Below, one piece after another: positions 1-11,510 of a stretch of DNA of 64,000 bases. The stretch comes from Lunularia cruciata (taxonomy: Eukaryota; Streptophyta; Marchantiopsida; Lunulariales; Lunulariaceae), in NCBI GenBank assembly GCA_948567375.1, contig OX419762.1, forward strand, positions 31,253,465-31,317,464. The letters run 5' to 3'. The position numbers were made by a program, and so were the translations under genes. The notes beneath the pieces were generated by a model. It was not told where the DNA came from and made no database searches. It saw only the letters and a program-made list of their open reading frames with translations. How positions within the stretch are numbered: position 1 is the first letter of the stretch; each line of letters opens with the position of its first letter.

Positions 1-83
1 ATGTAGTGGCAAGGATCAAGGTCTTATCAAGACTTTGTATCACCTTTCTAGCCTAGAATTGGAATTTTAGCTTTCCAAGTTTC

Positions 84-2437
84 ATGGCATAGATTACCGC
101 GAGTGATTGCAAGGATGGGCCAAAGCACAAAGGGAAGAGAGGAAATCTGGCTTGATGGACTGAGTCAGATTGGAGATTACTCTTGTGTAGAGAAGTAGGG
201 GAGGTAGGGGTTACCACCTTCTATTGGAAGTGTGATGCATCGGAAGAAACTGCCGAGGTTAAGAATTCTTTTAATTGACTGTGCACTAAGAATGGGTACA
301 AGGTGGATAGTTATAAAGACCTGGTGCGGAGAGGGATTGTGAGCATGAAAATGGCTATGTTCAAGCCAAAGAAAACCACTTATGTCATGATGCAATAGGC
401 AATGTTCTTTCACCAGATGTTTGCACAAGAAGTGATAGATTGGGCAAAGTGTCTGCACCAGCATGTGGGGTAGATGATTATGGGTTGGAGAATAAACATA
501 CAACCTCAATACTTCATATCCATTGTAGCTCACTTCTACTTTGGGCTGAATCTGCTAACTTTGGAGGAGAGACGTAGAATGTGGTCTCACTTTCACCTAG
601 ATCTATGCAAGGAAGCGGATGCGGATGAATGATATTACACAGAGCGGGTTCATGAAGAAGATGAGTATTAAATGAAGAGTGGGAAGGAGAAGATAGTGTT
701 AGTAGACATCTCCATGACCAAAAATCAAAGTAGACCTAAAGGAAAAACTGCATCAGTGCAACCGCAAAGGATACAAAAGCCTAACTTGAAGCCAATGTTG
801 ATAGAGGTGAAAGAGTTGACTTTGGAGGAGGAATCAGAAGGAGAAACCAAGTCTAAGGGAGGAGCCTCAAGAGGGGAAGAAGGGTTCACACTGTGGAGTG
901 AGGAATCAAGCAGTGGTAGTGAAGGAGAAGCTGAAGTCTAGCAATCGAGGGGAAGGGTTGTGCAAGCAAGAAGCCAAGTCCAAAGATGTCAACAACCAAG
1001 CGTGAGCATGTGAAGGAAGAAGAGGGTGTCTTGGTATGTCCACAAGGTGTCAAGGAGAAGAGACAAGTCAAGTCATTGGACCAAGTAAGGATACCATTGA
1101 GAAGGAGGAGAGCTTGGACAAAGAAACCTTGAAGATATAAAGATCATGTCTTCAAGGTAAGGCACCAATTGAAGAGTTACCTTCTGAGTGCAAAGATGGC
1201 AACAATAAGAAGTGTGATGGAGTGGAGTATTTTTTGAAGGTTGTATGCCCGTTTTTGATGTTTCTACAAAATAAGAAGGTAGAGATGGCAAGTGCTAATC
1301 TAAACATGACAAATGAATTAGCAATCATGACAAATGAATTAGCGATCGTGACAAATGAATTAGCAATTGTGATGAAGTGGAGTGCGGAGGCCTTGTTTTT
1401 GAGAAGTAAGCTAACAAGAGTAGAGATGGAAGCCAAAGAATAAGGTGGAGGTAGTTCTTTGGAGAAAAAACTCGGAATTTATGAGGAGGACTTGGTGAAA
1501 TGTAGAGAGGAAGTAAAGGAGAAGATGGCATTGGTCAAAGTGCTGAAGAGGGAAATTGCTGATGCATGAGTGGAGCTGATACATTCAAAGGGGAGTGCAG
1601 TAGTGATGGAGCAGGAGTTGGAGAGTATGAGGAAGAAGCGGAAGATAAGGACTAAGCTTGGCAACGAGAGTTAAAAAAGCGTAGTCTGGAGGAAGAACAA
1701 TTGCAAGGATTGTTGAGAGGAGCAAAAGATTAACTTGTACTGAACAAACAAGAGAAGGAAGCAATGAAGGTTGAGTTTGAGGACGAGTTGGTGATGTATT
1801 GCAATGAGCTAGAAGAGGAGAGAAAGAAAGAGAAAGTAGAGCCAAGTGTAGAGTCTGATGTAGTGGGAGCAATGGTAAATGAGTTGAGGATGATGCTCAA
1901 TATTGAAGTCAAAGGTAATTAAAGGAATCAAGACTACACAAGTTGAAGTTGTTGGTGCAAGAGACAAGGAAGAGGAAGGAAAAGGACACGAAGTTGAATA
2001 ATCTTTTGATTTGTTTGCAAGATTGTGTAGATAGGAAGATTTTAGAGGTAGGAGACAATATTTGTCTCAGATTAGATCTCATTAGATCAAACTTGGATAG
2101 ACTTCATTATGAGATAAAGTTAGAGAAGAAGTCCAAAGTAGTAGAAGTAGGAGTGCAAGTGTCATCAAATGAGTTATTTGAGACATTAAAGAGGAAGGGA
2201 TCAGTAGATAATGACATAGATAGAGTAGAGGGATGTGCAATTGTCGTTCATAGTGAAGAGATAGTAGAAATAGAAGATTTAGGAGTGGAATTAGAGAGAC
2301 CCAAAGAAGGAGAAGTGATAAAGGAGAGCATCGGGTTTAGAAGCCAAAGTAGAAGTAGACATTGGATTGGGGTAGTAACAGATTTGATATATGAAGAGGC
2401 AAATATGAAGGGATGCATTGTAATTTTTGATCTATAG
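84..2437 (+). pseudogene. LTR-internal coiled-coil ORF of family A, copy 1
   Basis: The reading starts at the ATG at 84, which all copies share in the context TTCATGGC. It ends at a stop at 2437, giving an ancestral length near 780 residues. Order: an N-terminal helical domain (about 84-660), an acidic Ser/Glu-rich linker (672-941), then long Lys/Glu/Leu-rich coiled coil (1000-2430). The last part, from 1943, is open for 164 codons and holds the best conserved block (VDRKxLEVGDNICLRLD). Frameshifts and stops break the rest. I recognise no known domain. It is not gag, pol or an envelope with membrane segments. The function is unknown; a structural or multimerising role is only a guess from the coiled coil. 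Confidence 0.65.
1306..1368 (+). repeat. Three 21-bp units encoding three 7-residue heptads
   Basis: Three near-identical 21-bp units (1306-1326, 1327-1347, 1348-1368) lie in frame in the coiled-coil ORF. They encode MTNELAI, MTNELAI and VTNELAI. The period equals one coiled-coil heptad, so each duplication lengthens the coil without breaking its register. Confidence 0.85.
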
Positions 2438-2490
2438 GTTGGTAAATTTGTTAGAGAATGGTATAGTTATTAGTAATTATCAGTGCTTTA

Positions 2491-2501
2491 CTATTTAAAG
2501 G
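2491..2501 (+). promoter_or_regulatory. TATA-like element after the A ORF
   Basis: CTATTTAAAGG sits about 55 bp after the ORF stop. It is kept in the copy near 58792 (CTATTTAAAGGAAG). It could be a second promoter in the LTR, downstream of the coiled-coil ORF. This rests on motif and conservation only. Confidence 0.3.
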
Positions 2502-3639
2502 AGGCATTTGTAGTCTTATGTTGTTCAACATTTGTAATTTTGAAGATCAACAAAGCAAAGTGTTGGTATCTTAGTGCTTGTTGCTTGAGCTTAATTCTGA
2601 GCATCAATTCTATGTTTGTGTTTATGAGTGTTTGGAGAATTTTGGAGTACAAGTTCATGTGCTTGTTGGATGTTGGATTCCACAGCCTTGATCTGTATTT
2701 TGTGTGTTTTTTCTTGAGTGAAGTGCAATCAAAGTAATGCCTTGATAAATCTGAGAGGAATTGTAGTGTTTGTAATATTCTGCATTGGTGAGTGCAGCAA
2801 TGGTTGATGCAAAGTAATTTTGATTGAGAAAGTTGTGCCTTCAATGGAGAGGTGGAACACATTTATGAGGTGAAGTCTTTTTGTAGTGAAGTAGCCATCT
2901 TCAGAAAAGTTTGAATCATCACAATCAAAGTTTGGTTGGAAAGATTGCATAATATTGTGATTATGGACTGATAATTGTGACAAGACTGTAATTAGTGCTT
3001 GTTAATCTCTTTTGGGCGTGGTTTCTACCAGAGAGATTAAAAAAAATCAAGAAAAACTACATTGTTACTTGTTACTTTGTATTTGACCATTTTTGACTTG
3101 TATCTTTGTGGGAACAAAATTTATTTACCTGGTTACCACAAAAGTGATACTTGTTGGGTTGTCACATATACCTTACATCTTATTACATTCAAGATTAGGA
3201 AGGAGTATTGGTAGCGTATGAAGTTTGTAGTGGTACTTCTACACTATGATGTCTTCTAGATTTGCCTTAGCTTGAACATCATAAGGTTCAATTTTATTGG
3301 ACCCAATGACAATTCAAGGATAACAGCAAGCTAGGAATTACTAATTAGGTTATCTAGCACCTTTGTTTAAGACACCTAAGAATAATTAGTCCCAAGATGG
3401 GAAGTTTATCAATAAAGTAGCCACAAAGCAACCTTTGGAGGAAGATAAGCCTATTGTTGTAGTGTGGATCAAGCCAATTGTGCATGGAAAATCTGATGAG
3501 GGTTGACCAAAAGCCTCATCAAAGCAATGGTTGATCAAATAGTTCAAGAGTTTACAGATGTGTTCTCAAATGATTTGCCAAAGGGATTACCCTTCAATCA
3601 TGGTATGCCCTTCAAGATTGAGTTATTGCTAGGAAGTAT

Positions 3640-4328
3640 TGTGAGCTGGTCTATCTCTCACTCAAGATGAACCTCTGATGGCTATTATGGTAACGCACCA
3701 TGGACTAAGAAGACAAGGAACTGCAACTCCATCATACTCCTCCAAGGCTAACACTCCAAGACTCAAGACATTGCTCACTAGAAAACTCAATGAGAGAGAG
3801 TTAGTTGCAAATCAAAAGATGACTAATACCTCCTCACCCTTAGTTTATAAACTTATGAAATAGTTATGCAGCAAAAATATTAATTGTTGGAGTAACTCAG
3901 TTACTAGGCTAAAAGTCAAATAAAGTTTAAAGTCTAAAGGAATATCTATACTCATAGGAATATTCTCCTAAGCATATGGTCTTATCTTGACCTCAACACT
4001 AAGTCAAAGATTCTTTCACATGGGATTTTCTTGGACTATAGAAGAATCTAAAACAAAAAGGCTTGTGGGTCTAAGAGTTCTCAACTCTTTCCTCAAAACC
4101 AAACATGTAGGAATAATCCCAAGTCAACACACTAGAATCTAAAATAATGGTGCTCATCTTTTCCACTTCTTCTAAAGTAAGGTCTCCTCTATCTTAACTA
4201 TGACTAACTATAACTAATCATGACTAATGTAGAACCATATTTTATCTCTATATAAATAGTATCTCTCAAGTACTTATAATATCAAATTAAATATCTCAAA
4301 AGCACATATATGCACAAATGGTTGTTAT
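3640..4328 (-). mobile_element. Solo LTR of family D, reverse
   Basis: It begins TGTGAGCTGGTC on the plus strand, the complement of the D LTR end GACCAGTTCACA at 7516. It runs to 4328 with the D start (ATAACAACC on the minus strand). The flanks are AGTAT (3635-3639) and AGTAC (4329-4333), a 5-bp duplication with one transition. It interrupts the E reverse transcriptase just before the Pro-rich entry segment (NRPIY in the intact copy near 14475). No internal D sequence is present. Confidence 0.8.
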
Positions 4329-4337
4329 AGTACTCTA

Positions 4338-5058
4338 GTGAGTAGACCAATCTATCGGCTCTCACCAAAGGAATTGAATGAGGTTGAAACAACATTGATG
4401 GAGTTGTTGGAAAAGGATTTTATATGCTATAGTACATCTCCTTTGGGAACACCTATACTATTTGTTCCAAAGAAAGATGAAGGACTTTGCTTCTATATTG
4501 ATTATTGTGGCCTCAATAAACAAACAATGAAGAATGCATATCTCTTGCCTCGAATTGATGATTTGCTTGATCAATTGAGTAGAGCACCATACTTCTGCAA
4601 GTTGGATCTCCAAAGCAACTATTGGCAAATTCCCATTGATAGAGAGGATGTGCAAAAGATTACCTTTTGCACAAGGTATGGGCATCTTGAATGGAGAGTT
4701 CTACCTTTTGGGCTCACTAATGCTCTAGCAGTCTTCATGGATTAGATGCATTGGATGTTGGATGGGCTATTGAATTGTTATGTGGTGGTTTTCTTGGATG
4801 ATATTTTAATCTATAGAAAGATGGAGGTAGAACATGCAGATCACATATGAGAAGTACTAAGATGACTACATCAATAGAAGTTTTACTACTAGAAGTCAAA
4901 GTGTACCTTTTGGCAAAAGGAAGTTACCTCTTTGGTCATAAGATCTCCTCAGAGGAGATCAAGATGGAAGAAAAAAGCAAAACCTTTACTGATTGGCCTT
5001 CTCCAAAAGATGCCACAAAAGTGGGGGAATTTAATGGATTGGCTAACTTTTACCAATG
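4338..5058 (+). pseudogene. E reverse transcriptase fragment
   Basis: An open stretch at 4338-4745 encodes a typical Ty3/gypsy reverse transcriptase start: LFVPKKDEG, IDYCGLNKQT, then KLDLQSNYWQI and LPFGLTNA. After an in-frame stop (4743-4745) the catalytic FLDD is readable at 4791-4802. The thumb/connection region follows with shifts to 5058. Compared with the family, IDYRxLN has R replaced by C. It is clearly dead. Confidence 0.85.
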
Positions 5059-6847
5059 ATTCACCCACTATTATGCTCATGTGGCCGCACCATTGACCAA
5101 CCTCTTAGGGAAGACCTCAAGCTTTTAGTGGACCACCAAGCACAAAGGAGCAATCTAGAAGCTGAAGCATATAGTGTCTTCAAGACCCATTCTTTGACCA
5201 TATGATCCTCAACTACCTTGTGTGGTTGATTTTGATGCTTTTAACTTTATGATTGGAGTTGTGTTGTAGTAGGGTTACATTGCCTTTATGTCTTGCTGAC
5301 TAAATACCACAAAAAGGAATTTCTCTACTCAAGATTGAGAACAACTAGCAATGGTATGGAGATATTATCTCTTGGAGGAACAAATGATCATGCAAACTAA
5401 TCATAAACTCTTGTTGCAAACATTACATTTGGAGCACATAAAGAGTCAACATCATTGATGAGGGGAAAAACTACAATTTTTTGACCTCAAACTTTAATAC
5501 AAACTCATATATTCCATGTCATCCCTGATGCCTTATCACAATAACCTGATTTGAAGGCTCTTCCTCTCATCACGACAATAGTTACAATAATGTTAGTTCA
5601 AATCAAGTCAAAAGTCCAAATCAAGTTTAGGACAACTTTACAACAAGATCTCTCCTTTCATATGATACAATGTCATCTTGCAACACATGACAAGGAATAA
5701 AACAAATTTTCCTTCAAGGAGGTCTTCTATTCCATTAGAATTGACTCTATATTCCAACCAAGGGTGATCTATGACTTGTGTGTCTTCAAGAAGCCCATCA
5801 CTTACCAATCAATGGTCACATAAGTGTGGACAAGACCTTGGGTACCCTACAATGCCAATGGTGGTGGCTCAACATGGCACAAGATGTTCAAGAGTTTGTT
5901 TAATATTGTGAGAACTACCAATACCACAAGGCCAACGACCAAAATTGAGTGGACTCCTTCAACCACTTCCCATACTAACTGCTTGATGGGAACATGTGAG
6001 CTTAGATCTCATCCCATCCTTGCCCAAGTCAAAGCAAGAGCATATAACAATTGTAGTATTTGTTGATAACCGAAGTAGCAAATCCATTTGGCACCTTTGA
6101 TATAGTGGATGCTCCAACATTTGCTCAGATCTACTTTGATAATGTCTTCAAGGCATCATCAGATACCTTGTGTATTCATCTTTGATGGTGATCTTGGATT
6201 CACTAGAAAATTGTGACAAGCATTCTTCTTGCTACTTGGCACCAAGCTTACTTTGTCCACTACCTATCATCCTCAAACTGATGGGCAAACTAAATATGCA
6301 AATTGCATCTTGGAGGATATGCTTCATGCCTTTGTCAATATTCACCATACCAACAAGGATGAATGTCTTACAATTGTTGAGTTTACTTACAATAATTTCA
6401 AATAGACAAGCACCAGATTCTCTCCCTTTTGCCTTAATTTTGGCCAAGACCTACTTGTTCCTGATTCCCTTCTTCCTCCTCTTCCATCTCATGTCCTTCA
6501 TACTTCTACCTTCTTGACTATGATATCCCAATCCCTATAACAAGCTAAATCATCATCTCCTTGTTGCTCAAAATTATCAAAAACAATACATGGACTAACG
6601 TTATTGTGATCTTACCTTTCAACTTGGTGATAAGGTCATGTTTTCTTCTAGTAACCTACCACTCCCACTTAATACTCAATTTCATAAACTTGCTCCTAAT
6701 TGGATAGGTCCATTTGGTGTCAGCCAAATAATTTCTCCTATTACTAATCAACTTGCCTTACCTTGTCATATACAAATTTACCTTTCCTTTCATGTTTCCA
6801 AATTGAAACCTTTAATCTCCAATCTATCTTCCTTTTCTTCTTGTGTC
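5059..6847 (+). pseudogene. E RNase H and integrase remnants
   Basis: All three frames carry pieces of the RNase H region (to about 5460) and integrase. The integrase C-terminal part reads KLAPNWIGPFGVSQI and then LPCHIQIYLSFHVSKLKP, the segment before a chromodomain. Many stops and frameshifts are present. The D LTR at 6848 cuts it off before the chromodomain. Confidence 0.75.
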
Positions 6848-7516
6848 TATACCATTTTTGCATGTATGTGCTATTGTGATATTTAGTTTGGTATTAAAAG
6901 TACTTGAGAGATATTCTTGATATAGAGAAAAAGGATGGTTCCAAATTAGTCATGATTAGCTAAAGTTAGTCATAGCTAAGATAAAAGGGACCTTACTTTA
7001 GAGGAAGTGAAAAGATGAGTACCATTATTTTGGATTCTAGTATACTGACTTAAGATTATTCCTACGTGTTTGGCTTTTGAGAAAAGAGTTGAGAACTCTT
7101 GGACCCATAAGTCTTTTTGTTTTGAATTCTTCTATAGGCCAAGGATAGCCCATGTGAAGGAATCCTTGACTTAATGGTTGGGTCAAGATATAACTATATG
7201 CTTAGGAAATATTCCCATGAGTATGGATATTCCTTTAGAGTTTTGACTTTATTTTACTTTTAGCCTAATAACTTGAGTTACTCTAGTAATTAATAACTTT
7301 GGTACATAGCTATATCACAAGTATATAAAGTAGGGTTGAGGAGATACTCATCAACATTTCATTTGCAACTATCTTTTTCATTGAGTTCTCTAGTGAGTAA
7401 TCATTTGAGTCTTGGAGTGTTAGCCTTGAAGTACTATGATGGAGTTGGGATTCCTTGGTGCATTCCCATAATAACCATTGGAGGTTTATATTGAGTGAGA
7501 GATAGACCAGTTCACA
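6848..7516 (+). mobile_element. LTR of family D, forward
   Basis: This 669-bp unit matches the reverse copy at 3640-4328, the split copy 17797-18124/29160-29520 and the worn copy 62487-63091. It ends GACCAGTTCACA. It carries a TATA box, TATATAAAG, at 7322-7330. It is probably the 5' LTR of the D element whose gag follows. No clear primer binding site follows at 7517. Confidence 0.75.
7322..7330 (+). promoter_or_regulatory. TATA box of the D LTR
   Basis: TATATAAAG lies about 190 bp before the LTR end. The split copy keeps the weaker TATATACTA near 29312. The position fits a U3/R boundary. Confidence 0.5.
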
Positions 7517-8247
7517 TTTTTGCTTTTATTGTTGAGATCTCTCTAAAAGGTAAGATAATGTTCCGCATACTATTCTATATTAGATAAAAAGAGGCTATGA
7601 GAGCTCACTTGGAGGGAAAATTAGGGGAAGAGAGCTGAACTTCTGTTAAAAACAAAGATTCATTTGTGTACCATTTAATTCATTATGATATGTTTGAGAT
7701 GATATTATACATCTTGTACACATGAGAGGATTTGGGAAAATTATGGGAGGTAGATTGCAGAATTTTGGAGATTATGGTGAATTTGGGCAAAAATTCAAGT
7801 TTACGATCTAGACTTGAAATTATGATGATGATACAATGATAACTTAGTAGACTCAGGTTATCTTCTAGTTAGTACATTTGAAATTATTGTTAGAGCTAGT
7901 ACATGCATTGAGCTAGAACTTTTGGAAATTGATAGGGTAAATTGCCCTCAAAATTGCATGCTCTCTAAACATTTGTATAGATTTTGTCATTTCTACATCT
8001 TGAATTGGATTGCCATGAAACTTTCCAAGAAAATTAAGTGGTGATTAGGCTACCTTTTGGCTCAAAAATCAAAGAGAGTTATAAAGAGAGTTATAAAGTT
8101 TTGAAGTGAGGAGGTGTGGTATTTAGACCAAATTTAGAAGATGTATGCTGAATAGAAATGTGCTTAGGCCAAATGGGTCAATAAAAAGATATGAAAATTT
8201 AGAATAAATTTTGAAGAGTGTGAAGAGGATCCAAAAGCATACATTAC
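7517..8247 (+). other. Untranslated leader of the D element
   Basis: This A/T-rich stretch between the D LTR and the first gag-like reading has no open frame of note. A 28-bp direct repeat containing GAGAAAAGAGTGATTTTATG occurs twice at about 8250-8300, at the leader/ORF border. Confidence 0.4.
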
Positions 8248-9872
8248 TTGGAGAAAAGAGTGATTTTATGTGGGGAGAAAAGAGTGATTTTATGTAGAGA
8301 GAAGAGACATAAGACAATTTCATATCCATTGACCTTTGAGAGAAAGAGATTGAAGGAAAAGAGAGGCTTACGTGACTTGGGATTGCATGTTGGACCTTCT
8401 TCACCAAGATTGGAACTAAGGAGATCTAAGACCAGGGAGTTGTGTGAGGTTTGTGGAATGGAAGGACTTCCAAAAGGACATGAGTGTAGTGGAGTTATAG
8501 CACTTTTGGAGAATTTGGTGAAAGATCTTGGAAAGAGTCTAAGTACAACTACAAAGAAACTACCACCTTCATCAACTATTCTCAAAATTAGTGACGGAGA
8601 TAATATTTCAAATTATTGATAAATTATCCATGAAGGTTTGATTAATATGTACTCTAAGATTTGATCTTGTAGTAGAAATCTTGGAACAACCTGAACCTTT
8701 TGTGTTCCCTAGGGTGGATTACTCTCAAATGATCATGCATATAGTCTATTAGTTATAGAGTGAGAAAAAAGAAAAAAAATATTGAGAAAAAAGAGAAAGA
8801 TAGTGAGAAATAAAGATGAGGAAACTTATGGTTTTCTATGGCAAGGATGGAGAAGATATGGTGGTATTTGTAAGAGAATTCAAGAGAGATTGCATAGGAA
8901 AAAATGAGAGGAGGAAGAATGAGTGGACCTCATTATTACTGGATTTCTCTGAGGATGTTGCACTTACATGGTATGAGTCAGAATACAAAAAGAGAGAGAG
9001 GAGAGATAGGCAAGAAGAGTCTTGGAAGAGTTTGACTATAGTAATCATTGAGAATATTATTCCAAATGAGAGTTATGAGAGGTCAATGAGTGAAATTACC
9101 TTCCTTGAGATGGAGATGGAGAGAAAGTGAGAGTCTATGCAAAAATAGTAGAGACGTTAGAGTCCAAGTTTATTATAGTATTGAAGAAGAGTGAGGATGA
9201 TATGGAGACTACTATGATTTCCATAAGAGCCATGCTCACCAATAATTTGGTGAGAGAGTTGAGACCACAAATTAGAAATAAGGTGAGATATGAAAGATCT
9301 TCTCCCAAGGTTGAAGCTATCAAGATTGCAATACATATGGAGGAGAGTTTGGAAGGAGATGAGAGTGGTTTGGTGGTGAAAGGGGTTGTGCATCCTCCTC
9401 AAGGCTACAAGTATGGTGGAACTTTTGATACTTTGGTGGCAAGAGTTACATTATAGTAGTAGCTCTGATTCTTGCACCTCTACCAAACAATCCACTTCAA
9501 ACCATCACAAAATCAACGTGCAATCTCAAGATCAATTTAGTACAACTATGGGAGAAGAGAGAGTTTGATCACAATCTGGAGAGAGGGCCTAGGAGTTATG
9601 GAAGATATCCATATAGAGTAGTCCAACCAACCAACAATTTCAATGATAGAAGTTGTTTTGGTTGTGGAAGAGAAGGTCACATCTAAAGGAATTATCCAAA
9701 TTCCACTTACCAAGGAGGAAGGTGTTTTGAAGGAGCCAATTGAGGGAAAAAGTGAGTTAGTGAAACCCAAGATGATTGAGAGCAAGTATGAGAACAAGGA
9801 GTGCTTAAACTCCAAAGGTCTTAATTTGGATCTTTTGGCACAAGAGAAAAATAGAGCTCATTTTGTAGAATA
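8248..9872 (+). pseudogene. D gag polyprotein remnant
   Basis: Three readings make up a gag: 8248-8619 (a Lys-rich start with CEVCGMEGLPKGHEC, a possible zinc-binding motif), 8816-9130 (retrotransposon-gag type helices, with ALTWYE near the centre) and 9127-9456. A CCHC knuckle follows near 9651 (CFGCGREGHI, then a stop, with the last Cys changed to Tyr). Then 9643-9873 is open in another frame. The reading stops where a reverse B element joins at about 9873. No D pol is present. Confidence 0.65.
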
Positions 9873-10722
9873 AGGTATACTCTCCCTTGCTCACTTTGGA
9901 TATACATAATCTTAATATGGAGTAGATTCAAGAATAGAAAGCAAGGTGCAAAAAATTGTCTTCTAGGACCATCCATCCCATCCTCTCTCTAAAAAATCCC
10001 CAATCTATTAATTGTATTGCTCTTTTCTCCCCTCAAAATTTCTCAATCTCAATAGCATGTGTTCCTCCAAGAGGGGTAATCCAATCACTTGGATTAAAAC
10101 ACCTACTCTAATACCATTGTAATGTTTTAAGGAAAAGAGAAACCCAAAGAAAATTACAAGAAAAAAACACAAGAGAAACACAAAACTTCATCCCTCAGTA
10201 CTTTGATGCTCCAAAAGAAGACCTTGTCTTTATTATATAGTAGAGGAAATCCACTCAAAAGGAGCTACACCCTTGTATTGAATAAATGGATTGGTAATAT
10301 GTCAACAAGCTCCACCCTTAGATTAGCTACATGGATTGGTGACATATCAATCCTTTTCCTATTTGGTTTGTCAAACTACTTTGATTAGAGAAAATATTTG
10401 GGAAATCTTCTTGTAAGAAGCTCAAAATAGCATGGATGAAGTACCATTGGAAAGCTCCCAATGAGACAAACAAGGGGGAGAAGGAGGTGAATTTATCTCT
10501 AAATGGGGAAATATGTTCATTTTTTAAGGTTTAATTCATTGGTTTAGGCCTCCAAAATAGTTCTGAAGTTTTGAAGGTGTTTAAGGCATGGGCCAAATTA
10601 GTAGAGGTATTATTTTGGTGATTTCTCTATCTTATTTACTTAGAACATTATATTAAAATCCCTCAATATATTACCAAGCCAATTTTCATCTCTAGATAAT
10701 ATGGTTAGCTAATGATATTACA
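9873..10722 (-). mobile_element. Old family B 5' end, reverse: leader, primer binding site, LTR
   Basis: On the minus strand an LTR runs from 10722 to 10118. Next come a primer binding site (10105-10116, complement of TGGTATTAGAGT) and about 230 bp of leader/gag start that aligns with 37447-37690. It is clearly more diverged than the other B copies. The rest of the element is missing, and it abuts D gag at about 9873. Confidence 0.7.
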
Positions 10723-10834
10723 CTTATAGTGATTATCTACTTGAGGTGATCTTTAAGGAGATTTTAGCAAAGTCAAAATCAAATCAAAATGTGCTTATAC
10801 TAACAAAATAGTTTTAGAAATTTTTTGATTATAA

Positions 10835-11509
10835 ATAGACAATCTAAAGGATCTTTTAAAATTTTGGCTAAGATCCACTTGTTTTAGATTCCATTCTTGC
10901 TCCTCTTTCATCTCATACTCCTCATACTTCTACCTTCTTGACTGCAATATTCCACTCTCTACAACAAGCCAAATCTCATCTCCTTGTGCTCAAAATTGTC
11001 AAAAAAATATGCATAACAACATCATTATGATCTCACCTTTCAAATTTTTGATAAGATCATGCTTTCCTCTAGTAACCTGCCTCTTCCACTTGATACCCAA
11101 GTTTGTAAACTTGATCCTAATTTGATAGGTCCTTTGATGTCACCCAAATCATTTCTCTTGTTTCTTATTGAATTGTCTTGCCTTATCATATGCAAATCCA
11201 CTAAATCTGTTATGTTTCCAAGCCAAAGTTGTTTCTAATCCATGTTCCTTTTCCATTTGTGTCCAACCCCTTCCTCCTCCACTCTCTATCAATGATCATG
11301 AGGAGTATGAAGTTAATTGTATCCTTGCATGTTTCTATATTCAACATGGCTGCCAACAAACATACTGAGTACAAAGTCCTTTTGAAAGGATATCCCCTTC
11401 ATGATACCACTTAAAAATCTCTTTCTCATCTCCAAAATGCACACACTGCCATCTAGGAGTTTTAAGCTTCCATGGTGATTAGGACATAACCAACTAGCGG
11501 TTAGGGAAT
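10835..11509 (+). pseudogene. E integrase tail with chromodomain remnant
   Basis: The sequence resembles 6390-6847 and then goes further. Near 11298-11460 a decayed chromodomain is readable: EEYEVNCIL, then YKVLLKGYPLHDTT, then HLQNAHTAI. A purine-rich tract (AGCGGTTAGGGAATA) precedes the LTR at 11511 and serves as the polypurine tract; the reverse element has the same tract at 15070-15085. The stretch 10723-10834 just upstream holds nothing I recognise. Confidence 0.7.
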
Positions 11510-11510
11510 A

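Larger units (their letters stand above)
1..3166 (+). mobile_element. Family A giant LTR, copy 1 (left end outside window)
   Basis: This is the 3' part of a very long LTR. It matches three other copies here (18125-29159 reverse, 34969-53735 interrupted, 55598-59464). It ends in TTGTCACA at 3166, and the next bases are reverse-orientation-free E-type pol sequence, so it sits inside an E element. The terminus is shared with the A copy ending at 59464, where a perfect target duplication fixes the end of the family. About 0.7 kb of the LTR start is missing to the left. Whether it is a solo LTR or the 3' LTR of a full element cannot be seen. Confidence 0.8.
3167..6847 (+). mobile_element. Family E Ty3/gypsy pol, first forward copy, interrupted
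   Basis: This is a degraded chromovirus pol. Its upstream part is cut off by the A LTR ending at 3166. It is split by a reverse D LTR (3640-4328) and stops at a forward D LTR (6848). The order is protease/linker (3170-3639), reverse transcriptase (4329-5058), RNase H (5059-5460), then integrase and its C-terminal region (5590-6847). It matches the reverse E element at 15070-31490 and the forward one at 12014-34345. The sequence stops just short of the chromodomain that follows in those copies. Confidence 0.8.

Noticed and set aside
2491-2862. Minus-strand reading of 123 codons
   Set aside because: It lies in the non-coding end of the A LTR and is not kept in the copies at 18125-18905 or 58746-59464.
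2449-3166. A 718-bp LTR (TGTTAG to GTCACA) with the coiled-coil ORF as an envelope-position gene
   Set aside because: It repeats at 58746-59464 and looks like an LTR, but the similarity runs on upstream through the ORF. The ACCAT duplication at 34964/59465 puts the LTR start at 34969, before the ORF.
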